In this document: one piece after another, positions 56,245-64,000 of the stretch
Layout of the letters: each line of letters opens with the position of its first letter
Position numbering within the stretch: the first letter of the stretch is position 1
NCBI RefSeq assembly: GCF_963678635.1
Contig: NC_087063.1
Span: forward strand, 55,765,504 to 55,829,503
Direction of reading: 5' to 3'
Length of the DNA: 64,000 nucleotides
From: Symsagittifera roscoffensis
Taxonomy: Eukaryota > Xenacoelomorpha > Acoela > Convolutidae
Made by a program: the position numbers and the translations under genes
Notes under the pieces: model-generated
What the model was told of the DNA's origin: nothing
The model's database searches: none
Seen by the model: only the letters and a program-made list of their open reading frames with translations

Positions 56245-57366
56245 TTGGAGACATTCCTTACAAGGTTATCCAGAACCAATGAACGCAGTGAGAAGTCCAG
56301 AAGAGTCTTTAAGAAACCAAGATGTTATAAAGACGAATCTGATGGCTGTATTGATACCTGGATAGAGGTAATGAAACTGCATTTCGAGGAAGAGGACTTG
56401 TCGGAAAGACAGGAATGCAGTGCGCTCACCAGTAACTTGGAAGGGACAGCCCTGAACTGTGTCATGGCCAAGAAGCAATATCAGCGTGACACAGCCGAGA
56501 AAATCTTCGAAATCTTGTTAAACCGTTTTGGATCAGGGATGCAGGGGCACCAAGCAATGATGCGCTACGAGAAACGGAAACAACGGGAAGATGAAAAGAT
56601 AGACAAGTTTCTAGACGACTTGGAAATGCTGAGAAGACGCAGCCAACCGGATGAGTCAAACCGAAGGATGAACCTGGCAGTAGCCACAAAATTCATCGAT
56701 GGTGTGAAGAATGATGAACTTCGAACAATGCTGGCAACGCATTTCACACCACTATCAACCAATGCGCCAACACCAGAGGAGTTGAGGCTCAAGTCAAAAG
56801 AATATCTTTTGTTGAACCCTCCTTCGAGATCTGTATACTATAAGAACAATTATGGCAATTATAACAACGGACCAGCAAACCAAGGGAACAATTGGTACAA
56901 ACCGAGGGATGACATGGACAAAAGACGCTCTTGTGCCAATTGCAGTTCAACGGACTATCATGTGTCAGCATGCCCAACTTACAAACAAGGCATGAAAGCA
57001 ATAGGCTTTAGCCTCGAGGACGAAGATGCGTCAGAATTGGACCATGAGGATTTCATGAGAGGAGTAATTGCGAAATTCGGCCCGAGGTGTTTCTTTTGCA
57101 ACTTGGAAGGTCATTTTAAATCAGATTGTCCGCAGTTCTGGGATGCAGTGGCAGACATCAAGCATCCAAGACATGAAGAAGCTTTGTCAGGAGTGAAAGC
57201 CAGGAAGGCTCGCCTGTTGAGTGAAGTGGAGGCACGCAGAAAAGACAAACCTCAAGAGCTGGCGGCGAAGAAAATGCAAGCGGTAACTGGAGAGACACGT
57301 GAACCGGAACCAGCAACTGCGGCCGATGACTTCAAGATTGATTATAGGGCAGCCGGGATGCTCTAA
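56245..57366 (+). CDS. gag: Element D gag core with two zinc knuckles
   Basis: 373 codons open. Capsid-like core (DGCIDTWIEVMKLHF, ALNCVMAKKQ, FLDDLEMLRRRS), then about 80 residues missing from B (AVATKFIDGVKNDEL to EYLLLNP). Two zinc knuckles follow: CANCSSTDYHVSAC (C-x2-C-x5-H-x3-C) and the canonical CFFCNLEGHFKSDC. Its collinearity with B Gag identifies the B deletion. The frame ends at TAA 57364-57366 through a small indel. Confidence 0.85.
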   Translation: METFLTRLSRTNERSEKSRRVFKKPRCYKDESDGCIDTWIEVMKLHFEEEDLSERQECSALTSNLEGTALNCVMAKKQYQRDTAEKIFEILLNRFGSGMQGHQAMMRYEKRKQREDEKIDKFLDDLEMLRRRSQPDESNRRMNLAVATKFIDGVKNDELRTMLATHFTPLSTNAPTPEELRLKSKEYLLLNPPSRSVYYKNNYGNYNNGPANQGNNWYKPRDDMDKRRSCANCSSTDYHVSACPTYKQGMKAIGFSLEDEDASELDHEDFMRGVIAKFGPRCFFCNLEGHFKSDCPQFWDAVADIKHPRHEEALSGVKARKARLLSEVEARRKDKPQELAAKKMQAVTGETREPEPATAADDFKIDYRAAGML

Positions 57367-57705
57367 ATAGAGTGCAACAGGAACTGGTGACGAAAGAGAT
57401 CGAACAAAAAGTGAAACTCGAACTGGATAATGAGAAACTACAGGAGCAACTGAATACCTTCGAAGCAACGGAAGTCGAGGAAACTAAATCACCAAGCAGT
57501 TTGAGCATGAAACTTAATGTGATCTCCGGTCAAAGGTTCGGCATGGTGCCACAAGGAAGCAAGATACAGTCGATAATCTCAGTGGCCGGACATCAGGTAA
57601 TCAGAAATCTGAGTGAACCATCCGAGTTCACTTTGATGCATTTGGACACATATGCAGATTATCTGAGGCAGGTGGAGCCACGTACTGAGTCGAGCACTAC
57701 TAACA
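57367..57705 (+). pseudogene. Element D gag-protease junction region
   Basis: Reading continues in another frame (57372 onward) with VTKEIEQKVKLEL and VAGHQVIRNLSEPS, YADYLRQ, matching B 30680-30380. It leaves the true frame near 57705. Confidence 0.7.
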
Positions 57706-58539
57706 ATGGGTGGCCCTTGCATGAAGAAACTTCATGGACGCTACCTGGAGGTCTACGGGCCGTATCAGGTGATGCTGAACGTGGATCGAATCAGTATCTA
57801 CACTAGGACTTATGTAACAACAGATGATGACCAAATGGGGCAGATCTATTTGGGTGAGGAGGAACTCAAAGTCCGTAGGATAGGCCATGACGCCATGATG
57901 GAACAAGATGCAGTACACCTTGGGTATGAAGCAGATGTGACCGCACATCTGCTCGACACCAACGGAACGAAAATCGGAGTCACAGGGCTTCGGTACACAG
58001 GAGCGGTAGTGAGTGTGATGCCGATAAAAACTTGGGAAAGAATGGGCTTCACGAGGGAAGATCTAATTCCAACGAATCTCCGACTGGCCGCCGCCAATCG
58101 AGGAGCTTTTTACGTAGCCGGAAGAACACCAATAACGGTCCTCCACATGGGAGGACGGGATCTTTGGATGAGCTTCCTGGTGGTAGAGAATTTGGACGAC
58201 GCCGACCAATTCATCTTGGGCAGAGATTTTGTCAGGAATTTTGACGTGATGATTGACTTGAACAACGGTCTGATACGGATTAGAAACCCGGACCGGAAGT
58301 ATGTTAAGAAACCAATTAATAGAATAATAACAGACGAAAACGAGGTACCAATTTTTTTAGACAGAAAAGTAACACTACAGCCAGGACAAGCTGTGGTGGC
58401 AATTTTTAGAATGAGAAATTTAAACTCGTTAAGCGATAGTCAAAACATAAGGCGGATATCGGTTGCTGTAATTTCGTCGAACACGAAATCGAACTTGAAG
58501 AGGCCGAGCGGAAATCGGAAGCGTGCCGAGCGGAAATAG
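57706..58539 (+). pseudogene. Element D protease, active-site Asp lost
   Basis: Retropepsin-type domain collinear with B (EEELKVRRIGH, VSVMPIKTWERMGF, FILGRDF). The catalytic D-T-G reads Y-T-G (LRYTGA near 57990), which should abolish activity. Near 58440 about 430 bp relative to B are missing; reading then shifts to the segment before RT (IGCCNFVEHEIELEE in another frame). Confidence 0.82.
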
Positions 58540-59091
58540 AAATGTTGCTTGAAAACGACATGATAGAACCCTCGAAATCGCGATGGGCTTGCGGGGTAGT
58601 AATGGCGAAAAAGAAAGCTTAGGTTTTGTTGCGACTTTCGTTACCTGAACGCGGTAACGATAAAAGATGCGTACCCGATACCGCGAATAGACGAGAGCCT
58701 CTCTAAGCTTGGTGATGCCATGTTCTTCACCACATTGGACTTGGGTTCTGCCTTCTGGCAGGTCCCTCTGCGGAAGAAGGATAGAGAGAAAACCGGATTC
58801 GCGTGCGAATTGGGATTGTACCAGTGGAAGAGGATGCCCTTCGGCTTGTGCAATGCAACGGCCACTTTTCAAAGACTGATGGCTCAGGCTTTGACGAGAG
58901 TGACCAAGAAGTACGGGAATCTCGTGATGTGTTACGTGGATGACGTAGTCATAGCCACACCGACCCTGGAACACCACATTGATAGGCTCGATGAGGTCTT
59001 TGGATGCATGAAAAGAGCAGGCTTGAAGGGCAAACCATCGAAATGTGAGATCCTTAGGGATTCAATCAAGTACCTGGGAAGAATGGTGTGA
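58540..59091 (+). pseudogene. Element D reverse transcriptase, N-terminal and palm
   Basis: Contains the pre-RT segment (WACGVVMAKKK near 58590), a frame break near 58620, then LRFCCDFRYLN, PRIDESLS, FWQVPLRKK, FGLCNATATF and the catalytic YVDD (about 58936). It ends in TGA 59089-59091, where about 10 bp including the DKHG codons seen in A were lost. About 80-85% like copy A by eye. Confidence 0.87.
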
Positions 59092-59766
59092 GGCCGGACC
59101 CGGAAGCAGTAGAAGCAGTGTTGACATGGAAGGCTCCCAGAACGGACACACAGCTCCTGAGCTTCCTAGGGTTTGCTAATTACTACCGGGAGTTCATAAA
59201 AGGATATGCGGACAAGGTGTATCCGATGCAGAAGCTAATGCGCAACAAAGTGAAAAAGTTCGAATGGAACGATGAAGCACAACTTGCCTTCGAGAACATA
59301 AAGCGGGAACTGTGCGAAGCGCCAGTGCTAGGCATGCCTACAGAAAAGGGCATGTATGTTCTTGATACTGACGCATCGGTAGTAGCCATCTCAGGAATTT
59401 TGCATCAAGAGCAAGAATGGAATGGAAGAACGGTTCTCCGTCCCATTGCATACGGCAGCAAGGTCTTGAGTGACACAGAGATGAAATATGGCGCACCAAA
59501 AGCAGAAATGTTTGCAGTAGTCACTTTCGTGGAAAAGTACCGTGCATACTTGGGGAGCGCTCCCTTCAAATTACGCGTGGACAACAGAGCGTTATCCTGG
59601 TTGAAGACCTACTCGATGGATCAGAGTTATATTGGTAGATAGATAGTAAGATTGGATGGCTACCATATGATAATCGAACACAGGATGCGTGATAAACACC
59701 AGAATGCTGATAGCCTCAGCAAGAAAACTGAGTTTTACGAAAGATTGGAGCAGGAGCAAGCCAATC
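59088..59766 (+). pseudogene. Element D RT thumb and RNase H, truncated
   Basis: Continues RT (SFLGFANYYREF) into RNase H (VLDTDAS, GAPKAEMFAVV, RVDNRALSWL). TAG at 59640-59642 replaces Trp of A (YIGRW); the frame then runs on through RDKHQNADSLSKK to about 59760. There it abuts a minus-strand fragment of ORF3. Integrase, macro ORF and ORF3 of this element are absent. Confidence 0.87.
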
Positions 59767-60137
59767 AGGCTTCTCCATCCTGATCTTCAGCTTCGCTGTC
59801 TTCTAATACTTTCTCCAACATGTCCATGGAGTTGCGGGCCGTGCCCCAACTCTCCTGTTCCAACAGCCTCGGTTTGCAACAAGATAGCAAGTCCACATTC
59901 ACCTTTTGCTCCCAGTTACTGCAAAAGCTGTTGTGAAGACATAGGCTCACATTTCTTTCTAGGTCAGCTCTTAAAAACTCTTTCTTCTCATCTTCAGTTA
60001 CACAAGGCGCTCCAGCTACCCGCTTCACCGCCGTGGTGACCGCGTTTCTGTGCGTCAGGAATGCTCTCTTATAGGCTCCCGGTCCTATATCTAGCTGGAA
60101 AGATTGATAGGCTTCCGTGTTCCTCGACATGTGACGA
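59765..60137 (-). pseudogene. Divergent ORF3 C-terminal fragment (tail-to-tail with D pol)
   Basis: Minus-strand reading from about 60137 to TGA 59765-59767 matches the ORF3 C-terminus of A, B and C at moderate identity: AYQSFQLDIGPGAYKR, LTHRNAVTT, LERNVSLCLHNSFC. It ends in an acidic tail (VLEDSEAEDQD) where A has IVISSDDEEE. The homology starts abruptly near 60137. The fragment shows that ORF3 is an old, shared part of this element family. Confidence 0.8.
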
Positions 60138-60395
60138 GGTTGTGTTACCCCAAAAACCAAAAACCACCAACTGTTTTTCAACTTCCTGAGTGAAGTTGAA
60201 AAACAGAAATCTACACGTGAATAGCTCAAAAAATAACGAATATCACTTCGAAAGATCAAATGGCACAAGTGAGGAATCATGGAAACGTTCCATTTTTGTT
60301 GGATCCGGACGAGGACCTTAAGGGACGCAAATTGCTGGCTTGGGCAACATTTTCGAAGTTCAAAGATGTTTTCAATTACAAACATTTCTTAACAC
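60138..60395. other. Unassigned spacer with a perfect 15-bp hairpin
   Basis: No supported gene. At 60171-60206 CTGTTTTTCAACTTC and its exact complement flank a 6-nt loop. No T-run suggests a terminator. It may be a small inverted repeat of a mobile fragment. Confidence 0.5.
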
Positions 60396-61165
60396 ATCTT
60401 GCGCGGTTTTTGAGCGTTTTTTTTGGATAAACCGCTCAAAACCGTTCAAATCTTGCGCGGTTTCTGAGCTTTTTTTTAGATAAACCGTTCAAAAACCGTT
60501 CAAACCGCTCATTTTGAAGCAAGATTTTGAGCGTAATTGTCTAAAAAAACCGCTCAAACCGCTCAAATTTACACATTTTCCAGTGGTTATTTTGTTCGAG
60601 CATTTGAAAAAAGTCACTTACATTGTTTTTGGTCATGACATCGAAAAAATACAACTTGATTTGAGAAAGGTTAAGCACTTTTTTCAAATTGTAGATAGTA
60701 TTTCAACTGCATCTTAGCGTGGGTTGACCAAAAATGCTTATCCTACAATTTCCATATATGAAAAAATGCTTATCCTACAATTTCCTAGTTTCATAGACTC
60801 CGAAAAATGTTTAAAAAAAAACTCTAGGATAAGCGTTTTTTTATATATGGAAAATGTAAGACAAGCATTTTCGGTTTATGGAGGTCAACCCGGGGTCACA
60901 TTACTTTTCCAGGCCTTTTTGTTGGTTTTTATCGGTTTTCTTCATAAGACCGCTCAAAAACCGCTTAAAAACCGCTCAAATCTTGCTTGAAATACCGTTC
61001 AAAAATCACCGCAAGAAATGAGCGGTTTTGAGCAGCTTTTTAAACAAGGTTTGAGCGGTTTGACCGGTTTGAGCGATTTTTCCAAAAAAAAAACGGCCAA
61101 ACCGCTCAAACCGCTCAAATCTTGCTGAAAAACCGCTCAGACCGCTCATATCTTGAGCTGTTTTT
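60396..61165. repeat. Foldback-type repeat with ACCGCTCAAA motif clusters
   Basis: Two clusters (about 60396-60570 and 60945-61165) of ACCGCTCAAA/ACCGTTCAAATCTTGC words in both orientations flank a central region. No transposase is present. The layout suggests a nonautonomous DNA transposon or foldback element with multiple subterminal repeats, about 770 bp. Target duplications were not found. Confidence 0.55.
60721..60891. repeat. Small MITE-like inverted repeat inside the foldback element
   Basis: GGGTTGACC (60721-60729) and GGTCAACCC (60883-60891) are perfect termini of a 171-bp near-palindrome. The arms continue with AAAATGCTTATCCTACA and its near complement TGTAAGACAAGCATTTT, and with CCATATATGAAAAAA against TTTTTTTATATATGG. 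Confidence 0.7.
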
Positions 61166-61705
61166 TAGCGCGATATCGACCCGGGGAAGTATGTCAGTAG
61201 TGTATTTCTGTACCACTCAGTACAGCTTTGAACCCTGACAAAAGGTGCAGAAACCGACATTGATGTCAGTCAAAGGCGCATGCATTGAACACTGCTTAAA
61301 TCCGGTACCCAGAATTCTTTAACAACGAAGATTTGTATGCTAGAACGTGCAACATATCAAGCAAAGATGACTATATTGAACAGGCCATTTGCTAAGGCTA
61401 CATCCACAAACACCTGCCCGTGAAGCTCTGAAACTGTTTTTTCCAACCAGCAAAAAATGCACAAGGGCGATCGAAATACGCCAAAAGACTGTGCTAAACT
61501 AGACCTATTTAGTGTACATTGCACAAGACGACGATTATTTAACAAAAGATAGGTTAAGACTCTTTGAACGTAGTGTTTTAGGCTGATAGGTCCTGATTGT
61601 TTTGTTTTTTTTATCACTCAGGCTGAAGATTTTTTTTTGCTGTTTTACTTTTGATTTCTGTTTAAGTGAATTCATTTCCTTTGTTAAAATAGAAGCAATT
61701 TTCTG
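61166..61705. other. Unassigned 540 bp before element E
   Basis: I see no gene, repeat or motif I can support. The longest ORFs are short and unremarkable. Confidence 0.3.
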
Positions 61706-62539
61706 TGCCAGTCGGTCATATGTGGAAGTTTGACCTTGAAATGGAAGTTCAACCTTGATTTTGGGGACAAAAGTAATTTTTTCAAAAACTCGAATCGAAC
61801 ATATCATGCTCAAGTTTCTCGCGACAACTGAAATTAATTTGAACAGAAGACTTGAATTAGAAGTGCGGGACAGTTGAAAAATCACTCGATTAAAATTGCT
61901 GTTCGCAATTTAACTAGAGTCTTCAATTCGGCTAGAGCTGTCTTGTTCCCGACAGAGAAGATCGAGAGTTCAGAGAGGAGTGCAATCGTTGAGAGAGAGA
62001 GAGAGAGAGATAGAATCTTAACTGGGAAGGTTGACAGCTGAAGCTGCCCAATGTTCCAGAGAACAAAACCACTTGAGCCAAACTTTTTGACTTACAACTT
62101 CCAGAGTTATCATAGAAACGTTATTTTTTTGAATCTAGAGTCGTGTCGGTGTTTGTCACTGAATTTAATTTTTTGAGTGCATTTAATGTGATAATGTTGA
62201 GATAAGGCGAGTTTCTGGTTGACCCATCTGAAATGGATCAAAGTTTCACCGTCCAATAAAATCGAATGGTATGCTTAAGCTTCCGAACTTCTTTTTAATG
62301 GCGTTTGCGAGTTGTAAGTATTTAGAGACCTCGTCATGGGGCGTTCTTTTTTGTAAGATTTTGCTAGTGGCCTTTAAGCGGTAATACGATTTGCAGTCTC
62401 ATGTCTTGTGTGAACCGAATTGGCGCCGACTGAATGAGGTATAACAGCACAAGAGATAGTGTCCCTGACCCTTGAGCCGATGGTTATAGGGCTTTTTTTT
62501 TCTTAGCCTCATTTGTGACATGAGTAGGCGACTGTTACA
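61706..62539 (+). repeat. Element E 5' LTR (834 bp), divergent
   Basis: TGCCAGTCGGTCATATGTGG to GACTGTTACA, collinear with LTR A but clearly diverged. Keeps AATAAA (62255-62260), GTTGACCCATCTGAAATGG and the CAAGAGATAGTGTCCCTGAC block. The donor-like site has become GATAAG. A (GA)10 microsatellite lies at 61991-62011. It is a 5' LTR because PBS and leader follow on its right. Confidence 0.88.
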
Positions 62540-63760
62540 TAGTGTTTTTATGGCACTCTTAGGTGTTTTACGACATCAAGACTACGGGATCGAACCCAAT
62601 TGACACAGCTTCCTGCTACATGCCCATTCTAGAGTACCGGTGGTACGGTTCAACTGGAAGGTGTCCACGTTCTGGTTTTATCGCGATAGCTTTTAGGTAA
62701 ACTCGTGAAATTTTCTCGGTGCGCTTTCTGATATAAGTCCTAGCTAACCAAGAGTAGAGGGGGCCACTGAAGATTTTAAAAAACGGGTAAAGGACAAATA
62801 CCAAAAACCGGCAAAAGAATCATAATAGGAAGGAAAACCCATAAGAAGCGGATAAAGGACAGTGACTTTGACTTCCAGATTAGGTTGATCAGACCTTCAT
62901 ATTAAATAAAAGTATACTCATACTGTTTTATAATAAGACCGATCGTTTCGACCAAACAGCAAGTACTTAGGAGGTCCCGATTTCTGGGCGTTGAGAGGGT
63001 TTTCAGAAAGGCTTGCAACCTTGGAGGACCACTGGGAGACTTCAATGAAAGAGGTGACAGGACAGACGGCAAAGTGATTCGTTGGACTGAGATCTGGGAA
63101 ACAGGATTAGACGCCACTGGGAAGAGACCACCAGTAGTGTGGCCAGAACAGTGTAACAGCAAGAAGGCATCACCGGTGTGTGCTGTTTAATCTATTTTTT
63201 AGTACAGAAAATAAGTATAAAATTGATTAAGCGGCACCCCACAGTTTTGAGAAACGTTTTCACTTGAGCAGAGCTTGGAAACAGGTTCAACGGAGTGTTT
63301 CTTTAAAGTTATAGCACCCAACGCGCTTAGGGATAAAAAATCAAAACAACAGTTGGAGCGCGAAGGTACCCAATAGTAAACTCGAAATAAGGTAGGTGAC
63401 CCAGTCGGATCGGGTGGCGTGATCAGACATTTTTTGGAAACTCAGAAGAAAAACATTCCGTAATAACGTTATTAGGGGGGAGGAACAACGCGTGACAATC
63501 AGGTACCAAGTTAGTTTTGGAAAAAAAGGCCTTCTTCGACTTTGAATTTTAGAATTATAAGTTTTTGTTTTTTTTTATTCAAATTTTCATTGTTTTAACA
63601 ACAGATTTTGAATTTTAATATTCGAAAAGAATTGATACAATTTCAACAATAACCAGGGACAAACAAAAATTCAACTGAATTTGGCATAACAGTTGACAGG
63701 GGAAAAACAGGACATTTTTAAGAAATCAGAATTAATTCTTGTGAATTTTTGGGTTTGGGG
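62540..63760 (+). other. Element E primer binding site and leader
   Basis: TAGTGTTTTTA then TGGCACTCTTAGGTG (PBS candidate 62551-62565, three changes from B). The leader follows the B leader block by block (CCATTCTAGAGTACCGGTGG near 62623, GACAGTGACTTTGAC near 62860, GGTTGATCAGACC near 62883, ACGCGTGACAATCAGGTACC near 63489). No gene. Confidence 0.75.
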
Positions 63761-64000
63761 CATTTCACACAAGTTCCCGAAGCATTTTAAAATTAAGTGT
63801 CCTGATACTTGAGTTCCGGAGGTGGTACTTGGTTAGTGGTTTAAGTAACCCAACAATTGAGTTCCGGTAGTGGGGAAACAGTTGGTAGTGGGGATCCGAA
63901 GGTGATAATGGGATAGTGGATCTAGTATCACAACACTTGAGTTCCGGTAGTAGGGGAATCGTGCACGAGTTCTTGAGGTAGTCCTGGGAGAGTAATTTAT
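63761..64000 (+). repeat. Start of a leader repeat in element E (TTGAGTTCCGGTAGTGGG)
   Basis: ACTTGAGTTCCGGAGGTGG (63809), AATTGAGTTCCGGTAGTGG (63856) and ACTTGAGTTCCGGTAGTAGG (63937), with weaker copies between. The array runs off the window edge. It sits at the position of the minisatellite in B and the CCGGAGGGGT array in D. Confidence 0.7.

Noticed and set aside
59765-60385. A 206-codon minus-strand gene
   Set aside because: Only the part up to about 60137 has homology (ORF3). The upstream residues come from unrelated spacer with a hairpin.

Overview
This window holds repetitive DNA only; I see no host gene, rRNA or intact tRNA gene. It is a nest of related Ty3/gypsy-type LTR retrotransposons in an animal-like genome. 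The proteins are metazoan in style: gypsy RT/RNase H, CCHC Gag and a GPF-module integrase. A (TTAGGG)n tract inside one copy fits a host with TTAGGG telomeres (many invertebrates and vertebrates, not typical rhabditid nematodes or most insects). I cannot name the species.

Layout. (A) 1-14928, plus strand: 5'-truncated copy entering inside RT, then RNase H, integrase, a macro-domain-like ORF, a very large third ORF (ORF3), 3' UTR and 3' LTR. (junction) 14929-15000: scrambled LTR and integrase scraps. (B) 15001-39366, minus strand: a copy with both LTRs, about 24.4 kb, inserted into the integrase of copy C; it keeps Gag, protease, integrase, macro-like ORF and ORF3 but has lost about 1.3 kb of RT/RNase H. 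Its leader carries about 3.9 kb of a 14-bp minisatellite. (C) 39367-50546, plus strand: the rest of the host copy, from mid-integrase to its 3' LTR, with many stops and an in-frame telomeric insert in ORF3. (D) about 50547-59780, plus strand: a divergent, decayed relative (Gag, protease, RT, part of RNase H). (D') 59765-60137, minus: an ORF3 fragment of a divergent lineage. 60138-61705: foldback and MITE-like repeats plus unexplained DNA. (E) 61706-64000, plus: 5' LTR and leader of another relative running off the right edge.

How the parts work together. Gag, protease, RT/RNase H and integrase are the usual retrotransposition machinery. In copies A and C the macro-like ORF is in the same frame as pol and is separated from it by stop codons only. 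ORF3 is about 2,900 codons in the intact form inferred from the three copies. It starts after a roughly 0.5 kb spacer with a conserved 3' splice site, so it may be made from a spliced subgenomic RNA, as env is in retroviruses. ORF3 has an N-terminal coiled coil, an SGNH/GDSL hydrolase domain with all catalytic blocks, a second degenerate SGNH-like domain, a long unrecognised region, a basic NLS-like patch and a C-terminal SUMO-interaction-like motif. This giant gypsy element with macro-like and tandem SGNH-like domains is the best candidate for an undescribed system here.
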